From positions 124,001 to 188,000 of the forward strand of contig NZ_QNRE01000008.1 in the NCBI RefSeq assembly GCF_003315035.1: a stretch of DNA of 64,000 bases, read 5' to 3'. Of the stretch, positions 44,307 through 55,700 are shown piece after piece. The DNA is from Nocardia puris. GTDB taxonomy: Bacteria; Actinomycetota; Actinomycetes; Mycobacteriales; Mycobacteriaceae. Made by a program: the position numbers and the translations under genes. The notes beneath the pieces were generated by a model, which was not told where the DNA came from, searched no databases, and worked only from the letters and a program-made list of their open reading frames with translations. Positions within the stretch are counted from its first letter, which is position 1; each line of letters opens with the position of its first letter.

Positions 44307-46168
44307 TGGTCGACCACCGGCTTGAACGCGGTCGGCGCCTCGCCCACCGCCTCGTCCAGGTGCTCGGCCGAGTCCAGATAGGCGGGCCGCTTGTGTTCCT
44401 TGCCTTCGCCGCCCGCGTTGCGTCCGGCCGCGCCCGCGGCTCCGGGCGGGCCCGGGTACGGACCCATCGAGGCGATCCCCGCACGGGCCGCGCCGGCGAG
44501 TCCCGTGGTGACGCCACTGGCGACACCGGCGCGCGGGAAGAGCTTGCCGACATCTCCCACGGGCCGCGCCGCGGGCGCCGCACCGCCGGGTCCCGGTCCC
44601 GAACCGAGGCCCTTCGCGGCGTTGAGAGCGGCCGCCCGCGCGGCGTCCAACGCGGACGGCGTCGGCAGCCCGCCGAGCGCCGGAATGCCCTGGGCCGCCT
44701 GCTGTGCCGCCGACATCGCCTCCTGCGCCGCCTGCTCACCCGCCGACGCGGCCTGCTCGGCGGCACGGCGAGCTTGTTCGGCCGCTTGCTCCCTGGCCTG
44801 CTGCTCCTGCTGCCTGCGCGCCGCCTCCTGCTGCTCGCGCTGCCACTGCGCCGCCGCCTGCTGCTGCCGGGCGGCGGCCTCCTGTTGCTCGCGCTGAAGT
44901 CGCTCGGTGTCGAGCCGGGCGCCGTCGCGCGGCCCTGCGATCTGTTGCAGGCCACGGGTGTCGAGGTAGCCGGGGCCCGGCCCGGGACCGATGGGCAATC
45001 CGGGACCAGGACCGGGACCAGGACCGGGACCACCCGGTGTCTCCTCGGGGGTGACCGTCAGCAGTTCCTTGTTCGGCGGCGGCATGGGCGGTATCGCGGA
45101 ACTCGACTGCTGGACGCCGGGCACGTAGAAGTTGTTGAACGCGGTGCGCGCCCTTGGTAGTAGAACGTCGCGTGCGTAGGGCTTCCCTACGCTGGCGGTG
45201 CCACCGGCGCCGTCCCACGACGCCTGCCACGGCATATTGAGCTTCACGGTGTGCAGCCACCCCGATGTCCAGCTGAGGTTGTTGCCGACCGAGCTCACCG
45301 CACTCGTGAGATCCAGAACGTTGGATCGGTAGGTCAGCGCCGCGGTCAGCGACGCCTGCGGGCCCTCCCCACCCCACTCTCCTGAGGCGTGCAACTGCTC
45401 GATGCCGTTGGCGAGATCGTTGAACGCGACGTCGAGCCGCGCCGAGATCCAATTCCACACCGCGGCGGCATCGATCACGTCCTGCGAGTGGTCTCCCAGC
45501 GCCTGGCCGAGCTCGTAGAAGGTGGTGTACTCGATCGCGTAGGCGTTCTCGATGGACGGGTCCCCGGTCCACCGGTCGCCGTCCCTGGCCGAGTCGTTGG
45601 GCTTCTCGACCAGCTCGACCGGAATGGCGCCCATCCCTTTGGTCTGCGGCTGCACTTCCGAATTGGGATCGGGCAGCCGATCGCCCTCGGGGAAGTGGGG
45701 GCCACTGGTGCCGCTGCGCAATTCCCGCGCCCATCCCGGCAGCGTCCCCTCGCCACGCAACGGCACACCGGGGAAGTCGCGTCGCGTGTCCTGCCAGTTG
45801 CCGAAACGATCCATCCGGAACGTCTCGAACTGCTCGGCGGCGGATTCATCGGTGTCCTCGTAGATCTTGCCCGCGATCAGGAACATCTCGCCCATGCCGC
45901 GCAGGATCTTCTCGTCCTCGGCGAGGCGGTCGTCCAGATCTCGCGCCACCGAGAGGAACCGCTGCCGCAGCGTCTGCCCGGAGGGGAGGTTGCCGAATCC
46001 CTGATACTCGGTGATCCGATCCGTCGCGGCCTTGCCGATCAGCATCATGGTGAGCGAGTCGGCGACGATGCCCGCGGCTGATCTGGCGGCGCCCTCGCCG
46101 ATGTCGATCTTCCCCGCCGCCGCCTGCTCCTGGAACGCGACCCAGGGGTTCTCGCCTTCACCGGCCAT
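44303..46168 (-). CDS. WXG/PPE-like ESX substrate, cassette 2
   Basis: A 621-aa protein with an N-terminal helical domain, a second domain with W-G-G near residue 265 (GEWGGEGP), a Gly-Pro-rich segment, and then a long Gln/Ala/Glu/Arg heptad-like stretch (about residues 430-500, many AARQQQAAAQ-type repeats) that should form a coiled coil. It ends YLDSAEHLDEAVGE...KPVVDQ like its paralogues. ATG 46168 has GGTGGA upstream. Translationally coupled to its EspG. Confidence 0.7.
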   Translation of the reverse strand: MAGEGENPWVAFQEQAAAGKIDIGEGAARSAAGIVADSLTMMLIGKAATDRITEYQGFGNLPSGQTLRQRFLSVARDLDDRLAEDEKILRGMGEMFLIAGKIYEDTDESAAEQFETFRMDRFGNWQDTRRDFPGVPLRGEGTLPGWARELRSGTSGPHFPEGDRLPDPNSEVQPQTKGMGAIPVELVEKPNDSARDGDRWTGDPSIENAYAIEYTTFYELGQALGDHSQDVIDAAAVWNWISARLDVAFNDLANGIEQLHASGEWGGEGPQASLTAALTYRSNVLDLTSAVSSVGNNLSWTSGWLHTVKLNMPWQASWDGAGGTASVGKPYARDVLLPRARTAFNNFYVPGVQQSSSAIPPMPPPNKELLTVTPEETPGGPGPGPGPGPGLPIGPGPGPGYLDTRGLQQIAGPRDGARLDTERLQREQQEAAARQQQAAAQWQREQQEAARRQQEQQAREQAAEQARRAAEQAASAGEQAAQEAMSAAQQAAQGIPALGGLPTPSALDAARAAALNAAKGLGSGPGPGGAAPAARPVGDVGKLFPRAGVASGVTTGLAGAARAGIASMGPYPGPPGAAGAAGRNAGGEGKEHKRPAYLDSAEHLDEAVGEAPTAFKPVVDQ

Positions 46169-46442
46169 CGGTCTGTCCACCTTTCCGCCGGGGTCCCGAC
46201 CACAACCTTCGCACAACGCCTCCCGACGCGGCCACCCCGGCCGCGGACTTCACTTCCACTATCTTGCACCCGGTATCGGCATTGTCCAGCCCTCGAGTCG
46301 GGGGCTGACAGCCGATGACGCAGCGTCCGGCGTTCGGATACCCGGGACCGATACAACATCTGGCAAACAAAGGGCATCCGGACGACCTCGACTTCGAGAA
46401 CGGCGAACCGTCACCGTCGGCGCGGCCGGGCGCCCAGCACGC

Positions 46443-47240
46443 TCAGTAGACCTCGTCTTTGATGGATTTCACCACCGCGGCGATCTCGGTGTTGATCGCC
46501 GCGATCATCCGGCGTTCGTCCGCGGCTGCGGCGAACGGCGGACTCCCGCTGACGATGACATACCGGCCGTCCTCGACCACATCGCGCCACTCGAGGCGGC
46601 GGCGCACACGACCGCGCGGTCCGAACTTCGACCTCCCTTGGTCCACGGTCATTGTTCCCATCCCGCGCGTGGCCGACCGCAGGAACGACTCCGCCCGATG
46701 CGCGTCCGAGGGTTCGAACGAGTCCCACAGCGGCGAACTCTCATGCGAATCGTCCATGTCACGGCGGCCATCGGCGAACTCCTCGGGAGTCGGCAGCACG
46801 ATGTGCTTGTGGGTCCCCGGCCCCACCTCGGGAAGGCGGTTCACCACCGCGGCGGCGAGCGATAGCGCACCGACTTCGGTGACCGTGAAACCGCCGCTGT
46901 GCTCCACCGTCTCACCGGGCGACTGCGACACGACATAGCCACGCTCACCCCGGCGAATCGCCAGCAGCCGTACGACATTCGCGGGCTCGGCGGCATCCGG
47001 ACCGCGCAAACCTCGAATTCGCACGGCGATGTCCGGACGCGCGATGTCCTCGAAGATCCGGGCGAGTTCCTGGCCTTCGCTGTCACGGAGCCGCTCGCGC
47101 GTGCGCGCGCATTCCCGGAGGAAGTCCTGCCGGAACTCGATCCGGGAGATGAACGAGAACGGCTGTGGCAGCGGGCCTTCCCGCATACCGTCCCAGAGCG
47201 CCACGAACTCCAGGTCGGTGAAGTCCCACCGGCGATTCAT
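46443..47240 (-). CDS. EspG-family chaperone, cassette 1
   Basis: A 265-aa EspG-like protein: DLEFVALWDGMREGPLPQPF, FISRIEFRQDFL, then TVDQGRSKFGPRGRVRRRLE, WRDVVEDGRYVIV, ending INTEIAAVVKSIKDEVY. ATG overlaps the substrate's stop (ATGA). A 274-base gap without a visible gene separates it from cassette 2 and should hold that cassette's promoter. Confidence 0.7.
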   Translation of the reverse strand: MNRRWDFTDLEFVALWDGMREGPLPQPFSFISRIEFRQDFLRECARTRERLRDSEGQELARIFEDIARPDIAVRIRGLRGPDAAEPANVVRLLAIRRGERGYVVSQSPGETVEHSGGFTVTEVGALSLAAAVVNRLPEVGPGTHKHIVLPTPEEFADGRRDMDDSHESSPLWDSFEPSDAHRAESFLRSATRGMGTMTVDQGRSKFGPRGRVRRRLEWRDVVEDGRYVIVSGSPPFAAAADERRMIAAINTEIAAVVKSIKDEVY

Positions 47241-49090
47241 CGTTCGACGACGGGTCGCACCACTCGGGGCGCTTCGCCCATCGCCTCCTCCAGATGCTCC
47301 GTCGAGTCCAGATAGGCCGGCCGCTTCCGCTCGCCCGCGTTCTCGCCGGCACTACGCGCGGGTGCGCCCGCGGCGCCCGGCGCGCCGGGCATCATCCCGC
47401 CGGTCGGCGACAGTCCCGCGCGCGGGAACATCGTTCCCGCACCGGATCCCAGGCCACCCGCGCGTGGAAACAGCCTCGACGCCTCTGCCGCGGTACGCGC
47501 GGGCCCGCTGCCACTGCCCACGCCGGGGCCACCGCCGCCGGTGGGCTTGGCGCCCGTGCCCGGCCCGGCCGCCATCCTCGGATCAACCGGTCTGGCCGCC
47601 GCCGCTTGCTGCCCGAGCGCTTGCTGTCCGGCGGCCAACGCCTGCTGAGCGGCCTGCTGGGCACCCGAGAGAGCCTGTTGGGCGGCCTGCTGAGCACCCG
47701 ACTGCTGCGCGGCCTGCCGCTGCTGTTCGGCCAATCGCCGGGCCGCCTCGGCGGCCCCCTCGCGCCCCGGCATCCCGCCGGGCATCCCGCCCACCACCGG
47801 AACCGTCGTCCCGCTGCCACCGGACGGCATCGGACCCACGCCGGGCGCGATCGGGGCGGACAGGCCGGGGCCAGGGCCCGGACCCGCTGCCATCGCACCG
47901 GGTCCCGGCCCCGCGACGCCACCCGGGCCGGGACCGCCACCCGACTCGCCCCCGGGTTCGCCGTTCACGGACGGCACGTCACCGAAATAGCCGTCCGGCA
48001 ACGGAATCAACGGAACGCGGGAACCCGATTCGGTCGCTCCTGTTCCGTACGTGACGTTCATGTTCGTCTGGTATTTCGCAAGGTCGTCCGCTGCGGTGGA
48101 ACCGCTGGTTCCATAAGCGGTATACCCCGGCGACTGCGATGCGGGGTTGACCGGACTTTGGGGCATGCTGACGCGGGTGTCCTCCATCCATCCCACCGCG
48201 TACTCGAGGTTGTCCGCGATCACCTTCATCGACTTACGCAGGGGGGGCACGCTTTCCAAGTAGCTCGAGACAGCGGCCGCTGCGGCTTCGCGGCCCGCGC
48301 CTCGCCAGCTTTCGCCGGTCACCCCGACCATACCTACGCGGAAGGAAGAGTATGCCTCGTGCACGTTGTCCGCGAGCCATGACCACACACCGGCGCGATT
48401 GGCCACCTTGGCCTTTTCCTCGCCCACACTCTGCCCCAAGTAATAGAGCTGACTGTAGCTTCGGCTCGAACCCTCTTCGACATTCGGACCGTAGCTGACC
48501 GCACCGAAGCCAGGGGGCAGTCCGCCGTCGAACTCCTGCATCCGCTCCGAGGGCCCGGTCAGCGTCGGCGCGGTGGGCGGCCCATCGGTCTCGTCCAGCG
48601 GGAGGTAGCTACTCGTCGGAGTGACGGAGTCGGGCGTGTATCTCGGGGTAGTGTTGGAGGTATCGATCGTCCTCGGCTCGCCACTCAACCGACCCGGTTC
48701 CGTGGGGAGAGCGATCGAATCCAACAGTTCCGCATTACCTTCATCAGCGCCGACGTAAGCCTTCCCGGCGGCGATGAACGTATCGAACATGTCCTCGAGA
48801 ATCTCGACATGCCGGTCGACGGCGGCGATCAGGTCATCGCCGCGGTTGTCGAACATCCGGCCGAGCTCCGAACCGGATCTCATGTTCGAGAAGACCAGGG
48901 AGTGATTGTGGCTCTCGAGCGCCTGTTCCCTGACCGCCATCAGCTTCGCGATCGCGTCGGCCGCGGCGTTCGCCAAGTTGTACGCCGCGCTCGGTTCGAA
49001 CTCCAGCGTCCCCTCCGACGCGTAGCCGCTCAACGTCGGCCACGGATCGGTACGATCGCCGGCCGAACCGCCATTCCCTTCATCAGCCAC
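47237..49090 (-). CDS. WXG/PPE-like ESX substrate, cassette 1
   Basis: A 617-aa protein with the same plan: N-terminal Esx-like helices (PSAAYNLANAAADAIAKLMA), W-R-G near residue 262 (ESWRGAGRE), a Gly/Pro-rich segment, a Gln/Ala-rich coiled-coil-like region (QQAAQQALSGAQQ repeats), and the C-terminal motif YLDSTEHLEEAMGE...RPVVER. GTG 49090 is chosen from context; GTG 49099 is close. It is the first gene after the toxin/immunity pair, from which 176 bases separate it. Confidence 0.68.
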   Translation of the reverse strand: MADEGNGGSAGDRTDPWPTLSGYASEGTLEFEPSAAYNLANAAADAIAKLMAVREQALESHNHSLVFSNMRSGSELGRMFDNRGDDLIAAVDRHVEILEDMFDTFIAAGKAYVGADEGNAELLDSIALPTEPGRLSGEPRTIDTSNTTPRYTPDSVTPTSSYLPLDETDGPPTAPTLTGPSERMQEFDGGLPPGFGAVSYGPNVEEGSSRSYSQLYYLGQSVGEEKAKVANRAGVWSWLADNVHEAYSSFRVGMVGVTGESWRGAGREAAAAAVSSYLESVPPLRKSMKVIADNLEYAVGWMEDTRVSMPQSPVNPASQSPGYTAYGTSGSTAADDLAKYQTNMNVTYGTGATESGSRVPLIPLPDGYFGDVPSVNGEPGGESGGGPGPGGVAGPGPGAMAAGPGPGPGLSAPIAPGVGPMPSGGSGTTVPVVGGMPGGMPGREGAAEAARRLAEQQRQAAQQSGAQQAAQQALSGAQQAAQQALAAGQQALGQQAAAARPVDPRMAAGPGTGAKPTGGGGPGVGSGSGPARTAAEASRLFPRAGGLGSGAGTMFPRAGLSPTGGMMPGAPGAAGAPARSAGENAGERKRPAYLDSTEHLEEAMGEAPRVVRPVVER

Positions 49091-49266
49091 AGCACGCACT
49101 CCGATGGTCACAGGATCTCGGGTCCAACCCCGTACATGGTGACACGAATCGGACACACGGGTCATCCGGACCAGCATTGGTACAGCTCACAATCCGACCG
49201 CCGATCGACGCGGACCTTTCCCGCCTTCCCGGAAGCGTTGTCGCCGCGAGGTTCCCGGTGACCGGA

Positions 49267-49746
49267 TCAATCGTCCCCCTCCGGCCCCCGGGCCGGGTCG
49301 GCATCCTGCGTCCACACGGACAGCCCCTGGCGGCGGCGTTCCTCGCGGGTGAGGAAGTCGTGGATGGTGCCGAGGAAGTCCTTCGAGCTGACGGGATCGG
49401 ACGGCGGGTCGGGCGCGGTGGCGTAGGTCCATTCGGTGAGGTGGAGGCGCTGCGGGCCACGGTCCACGTCCAAGTGGGCGAGGTGGTTGCGGGCGGATCT
49501 GCGGAATCCGATGCGGGCCTGGTCGTCCACGGGGATCGCGGTCGAACCGGATTGCAGGACGTAGCCGGTGCCGTCGGCGTCCACGTAGAACGCGACCGGC
49601 TTGCCGAGGCAGGTACCGAGCAGGCCCGCGGTCGGCGCGGACCGCCCGGCGGGGCGCAGGCGACCGACGACGCGGCCGGTCGCGGTGTCGTAGCGCACCC
49701 ATTCGAAGCGGTCGTTGCGTGTCAGCCAGATCTCCCGCCGAGACAT
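49267..49746 (-). CDS. Candidate immunity protein for the giant toxin
   Basis: A 159-aa soluble acidic-ended protein with no signal peptide or membrane segment. Its ATG directly follows the TAG of the giant toxin gene with no base between, the arrangement expected for a cognate cytosolic immunity gene. It is rich in beta-type sequence (WLTRNDRFEWVRYDTATGRV, FYVDADGTGYVLQS, LHLTEWTYAT) and ends in a helical segment FLGTIHDFLTREERRRQG and an acidic tail. I recognise no known immunity family. The call rests on position only. Confidence 0.6.
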   Translation of the reverse strand: MSRREIWLTRNDRFEWVRYDTATGRVVGRLRPAGRSAPTAGLLGTCLGKPVAFYVDADGTGYVLQSGSTAIPVDDQARIGFRRSARNHLAHLDVDRGPQRLHLTEWTYATAPDPPSDPVSSKDFLGTIHDFLTREERRRQGLSVWTQDADPARGPEGDD

Positions 49747-52700
49747 CTAGCGCACCCCGAGCATTCGATTCACGTGGGCGCTGGTGCGACCCGCTCCCTT
49801 GATGATGTCCATCGGTGTTTTGCCCTTCACGTCGTGGAGGAACTCGTAGGTGGGGCCGACCGGGTGCCCGTAGTGCCGGACATTGCGGCGCTCGGCCCAG
49901 ATGTTGAGGACTCTGGGTAGCTTCGCACGGGTCGCCGTCTTCATGGCGTTGCGCTCATCGATCGCCCAGCGCGCCACGGTCTCCGGGCTCTCCCCCGCCG
50001 CTACACGCGCCAGACCCCGCTCGGTGATGCCGCGCACGGTGTCGACATAATCCTGCCGGGCGGCGCCGATCGGACCGAAGGTGCGCAGCTTGCGCCACCA
50101 GCCGTCGCCGCAGGACGCCAAGCCGAGCGGGTCGGCCCAGGTGTGCGGATTGTGCACGTAGGCATGGGCGTTCGACGGGTTGGGCGCCAGCCCGAGGGGA
50201 TCGGGCGCGGTGTAGGCGGCGGTGGCGGGATCGTAGTAGCGGTGCCGGTTGTAGTGCAGTCCCGTCTCGGCGTCGTGATATTGGCCCGCGAACCGCAACG
50301 CTGTCGACGCGTGGCCGTTCCATCGGGTGTGGCCCCACAACGTGGCCGAGGCCCACCCCGCGACGGTGCCCGCGCGCGGATCGATCAATTCGGTCGGCGC
50401 GCCGGCGAGATCGGTAACGATGGCGTAGAACTCGGTGTCGACGGCGGACTGGTCCACGCCCGCGAATACCCGGGGGCCGCGCGCGGGACCGGTCGACCGC
50501 GTGTACTGGGTGAGCGGCTCCCCGGTCTCCGGGTGATGGGTCCAGCACCAGGTGGTGCTCGACGGGGCCGGACCGTGCGATATGTCCTGCTGGAACACCA
50601 ATTCATCGCCGTCCCAGCCGAATACGACCGTATCGAGCACGGCGCCCGCACGATCGGTGCGCACCTTCGTGACCCGCCTGCCGAACGCGTCGTAACCGTA
50701 GCGCCAGAAGGTGCCGTCCGGTGCGGACACGGTGCGGATCTGGCCCGCCGCGGTGTGGGTGAACTCGAAGACCTCGGGCTTGTGCGACAGTCTGGTGCGC
50801 ACCACCCGGACCAGACGTCCCGCGGCATCGTAGGTGAACCGGCGCCGGCCTGACGCGGTCACCAGGGTTCCCGACGACAGCACGCGCTCGGGCAGGGCCG
50901 ATTCCTCCGGATCGGCGGCGAGCGTCACGACACCGGCGGGGTCGTAGGCGTAGCGCTCGATGCCCGTGGTCCCGCGTTCGGCCGCTACCGCGGTAACCCG
51001 GCCCGACGGATCCAGTTCGACTCGGCGCGAACCCCGCAGCAGGTCTTGGCCGCCGGTGGTGTAGCCGTCGGCACGATAGGTCCAGGTGCGTCCGGCGACG
51101 AGGCCGGACGGGTTGCGCACGTGCTGGGCGATGATCCGGTCCCGCGCGTCGTAGCGCCGGTCGACGACAGCGGCGCCGACGCCACGCACGATCTCGTTGC
51201 CGGAACGGTCGTAGCCGAAGCTCACGATGTCGGCGGGCCCCTGCCCATCATCGGTGGCCGCGCTCACCAGCAGCCCCGTGTCGTCGCGCCCGAACACCGT
51301 GCGCCTGCCGAGCCCCGCCCCCGGCAACGCCCTGGTGTCGACGATCCGCTGGGTTCGCCTGCCCGCCCTGTCGTACGCGACGGCCACCGTGACGCCACCG
51401 ACGCGTTCGGTGAGCACCCGGCCCGCCGCGTCGCGCGTGATCAGCACCTCGGCATCGGGATTGGCGGCCTCGACGAGATCGCCGTGCCGGTCGTAGCGGT
51501 ATCTGGTGACGCCGTCGTCGCTGTGCTCCTCCAGCACGCGGCCCGCGGCGTCGTACACGAACCGGGTCCTGCGCCCGGTCGCGTCCGTGGTGGAGCGGAT
51601 CCGGCCCGCGGAGTCGTAGGTGTAGGAGGTGCGCGCGCCGTTGTAGTCGGTCTCGGCCAGCAGTCGCCCGGCCGGGTCGTACTCGTAGCGCCACACCAGG
51701 CCGGCGGGATTCGTCACGGAGGTGATCTGGAGCTGGGTGTCGTAGCCGATGCGCAGGCGCGCGCCATCGGCTCCGGTGACCTCCAGTGGCGAATCCAGCA
51801 CTGTGTAGCGGGTCGTGCTGACATTGCCCGCCTCGTCGACACGCGAAAGTTCGTTGCCTTCGGCGTCGTAGGCCCAGACGAGTTCGGTACCGTCGGGGTT
51901 ACGCTGGCTGAGGGGCTTGCCCTCCGGTGTCCAGGTGTATCCGGTGCTGCGGCCGAGCGGGTCGATGCGCGAGCGGATCCGGCCGAAGTCGTCGCGCTCG
52001 TAGGTCCACGTGCGACCGCCGGGCGCGGTGACGCGCACCGGCCGTCCCGCGTCGTCGCAGTCGACCTCTGTGACCAAGCCGGTCGGATCGATCACGCGGC
52101 GGAGCACCGAACCGCTCGGACGATAGTCGTATTCGTAACGCTCGCGGGCACCGTCGGGGCCCGTCACCGCGACCGTGTTACCCAGTTTGTCGGATTCGTA
52201 TCTCCAGGTCCGGCCGCCCTGACCCACTTCTTCGAGCGGTTCACCCCACGCGCCGCGAACGACTCTGGTCGTCGTCCCGTCCGGCGTGGTGACGGCGGTG
52301 ATCAGTCCGTGGCGATCGCGGTCGTAGACCGTCGCCGCGCCGGACGGATCGGTCTCGCGCACCACCTGATGCGCGGTGTCCCGGCCGAAGGTGCGCACGC
52401 CGCCGACGGCGTCGGTGATCTGCCAGACGTCTCCGCGCGCGTCGGCGCGGAACAGCAGTACCCGGAGCCCGCCGAACACCGGATCGTCGGGCACCGCCGC
52501 GCGATTGGCGACAACGCGCGGCCCGGCACGCTGAATCTCCCGGACCAGCGGCATGGCGCACAGCGCGTCCATCGCCGCGTCGAAGTCGAGCGCGCCGGAC
52601 GCCGAGAGGTCGAGCGGCCGAACGGTTTCCACCAGGACGGTCCATCGGCCGCCGGGTGGCGCGTCGGGCGCGTCGTCGACGCCGTGCACGAACGCGTTGG

Positions 52701-55700
52701 CGTAGACGCCGCCGGTGCCGATCTGCGCGACACAACGGCCCAGCGCGTCGTAGCGGTGGTGGTAGGCGACTCCGTTGCGATCGGTCCACGAGCTGAGCCG
52801 GTGGGCCTCGTCGTAGGTGTAGCGCAGTTCCGCGCCGGACGCGTCCGTGACGCCGAGCAGATCACCACGGTCCGAGTACCGATAGGCGGCAACGGGAATG
52901 GTGTTCGCACCCGAGTCAAGCGACAGCGCGGTCACCCATCCGGTGACCGGATCGGTGCTGGTGCGCAGGACCGTTCCGCCCGAATGCCGGACGGCGGCCA
53001 CCACACCGCCTGCGCCGTATTCGAAATCGAGGCGGTGACCGCCACGATGGGTGATCGACGCGATCGGCGCCACGGTGGGCGCTACCGCGAACTCCCGGAC
53101 GGTCCCCGCGTCCAGGTCCCGTACCCGGTACACCTCACCCGACAGCGATAGCGGCAGTCGCCGTCCGGATCTCGGAAAGACCTCCGCCCCCGTGGCATCG
53201 GGATGCGGGTAGTCGAGCAGCGCGCCGTCCGCGCACACCAGCACGAGGCCGCGGTCATCGATCTCGAGCCGCTCGTCCAGCATCGACAGCCACCCGGGCC
53301 CGAAGTGCCGCCCCAGCCGCAGCGAGGACAGGTGAACGCGCCGCAGGCTCAGCGGCAGCGCACCGTCGGCGCGTACATCGTCGGCTTCGAGAAGTACGGC
53401 GCCCGTGGCCATGTCGACGGGCTCACCGTCGGTGCACCGATCCGGGCCCGAGATCGAGCTCGCGTCGCGTTGTTCGGTCACCACATCGCGGGCGCTCGGG
53501 GTGGGCGGCGACGCCTCCCGCTCCGGCGATTCCGGGGTCGCGAACGACTTGTCGTCGCTCCGCGCGGGCGGGGTCTCTCGCGCGTCACCGGCTGCGGGTT
53601 CCAGCGGACTCCCGTGCCGTGCCTGGGCGTCCCGCCAAGCCTTCGTGGCCTCCCATTCGACGACTTGGCGCTGAATGTAGTCGAGTTCGAGCCGGTGGCC
53701 GGCGGACAGGATGGCGTCGATGTCACCACGATCCTTGGCCCGGTTGGCGATCAGCTTGAGCACGATCACATCCTCGACCGAGATCACCCCGCCGGCCGCG
53801 CGATCGAGCGCGTCGTGCTGGAGCGGCGTCTCGGCGACCATCAGGTCCGCCGCTATCCCCTTGCCGTGCAAGCGGATGAGATAGACGTCGCCGTCCTCGT
53901 TGTCGAACGTGGCCACCTCGTATCCGGCCTCACGCAGCCGCGCCGGGAGATCGCCGACGTCGCGGATCATCAGATCGATGTCGTCGGTGGCGCGCGGCGC
54001 GGCCCGATAGACGTTCGCGGCCGTCGCACCGAGCGCGGCCGTCTCGGCACCAAGCTCTCGCAGGTAGGACAGGAAATCCACGGCCTGGTCGGGCAGCGGG
54101 CGGCGCGGACCACCGGTAACGGGGACGACCGCCTCGGCGCGGCCGGGGGCCGGCGTGCGCGCGCCGGAGGCGGCGCCAGGGGATCGCTCGTCGGGTGTGC
54201 CGCCCAGATCGCTGTCGTCGCGGCGGGCGGCGCCCGAACCGTCCGGCCGCTCCCCGATCCCTACGTCGGGGCGGTGCGCGCTCGGGGGGTAGGTGTCGAC
54301 GGGTCGGTCCGCGCCGTCGGCTCGGAGGAGTATGCCGTGTGTGGCCAGCACACCCGTGGGTACCAGCCCGCGCCGGAACGGCTGGGGCGAGGTGCCCAGC
54401 GTCCGGTCGTGGATCATGACGCGACCGTTCTCGACGGACAACACGTAGGCGTGGGCGCCGATGCCGTCGCGACCGGCCGGACCGTGGTACTCGTCCACTA
54501 CGAGCATCATCGGCGCGGGCCGGGCCGGGCCGGTCTGGGCGGCCTCCCGCTTCAACATGCTCGCGATCTGCGCCGGCGAGGGGTGCATCCGCAGCCGCCC
54601 GCCCGCGGCCTGCTCCAGCTCGTCGGCCGTCAAGCCGCCGGGACCGACCGAATCCGGCACCCGCACACCGGCGTTCGGCAGAGCGTCGGCGGCCACTCGC
54701 AGCGCGTCGATCGCACAGAGCGGCCGTGCGGAGACCTCCCGGCGGGCCGGGAGCCAGCGCGACCTGGGTTTGTGATGCTCGGTCGTGCCGTCGGCGTCCG
54801 GTCCGGTGGCCGGACGCTGGTCGGCGCTGCCTCTGGTGTCCTCGACGTCGAATTCCACAGCCGTGCGCCGGGATTCGGGGTCGTTCGGTGTGGCGACTTG
54901 ACGCTGCCGCCAGCCGGGGTCCTCCAGTCCCGGTCGCGATCGCGCCGCGATCATGTCCTCGGCGCGTTCCGCGACGAACAGCGCCACGTTGCGCAGCGAC
55001 TCCGAGGCGAGGGTCCGCGCATCGTCGAGGTACTTGAAGTAGCCACGGTGCTGGGTGATCCGATCCATGCCCGCGGGGAACTCCGCAGTCACGCGTCGCA
55101 CGGCTCCGAACGCCCGCGTCGTCGGGTCGAGTCCGTGCCCGCGCCCGGCGAACCTGCCGCCACGCCCCGGGGTGTCCGCACCGGCCCAGGTCACCGGATC
55201 GCCGGAGGACGCCGCGACATACACCGGGACGCCGAACTCGGATGCGTGCCGGATCGGACCGACACCGGGCGACCCCAGCAGCATGATCGCGTCGACCATG
55301 CCCGCGAGGCGCGCGTTCTCGCCCGCGTAACTGGTGGCGACCGAGCCGTAACTGTGCGACAGCAGATAGACACGCGGCCGCTCGGCCGAAATATCCTGTC
55401 GCGCATCGTATTCCCGGCTCGCACGGAAACTCGCCAGATCCCGGCGCAGGATGCGGCCGCCCTCCCTGGCCGCCTCGGCACCCACCGTGCTCTGCACGAC
55501 GGTTGAGCCGTTGGGGGTCTCGTACCCGATCCAGATGACCGAAGCGATCGCCAGGTCCGGGTTCATCCGGGCCGTCATCTCGTACACGTTCATCGCGGCG
55601 CGCAAGTTGCCGGGCAGCTTGTCCAGCGTGGTGGTGATCCCCGGCACGATCCAGGACAGCGACTGCGCCGTGTCGATGTCGCCGACGGACAGCACAGCGC

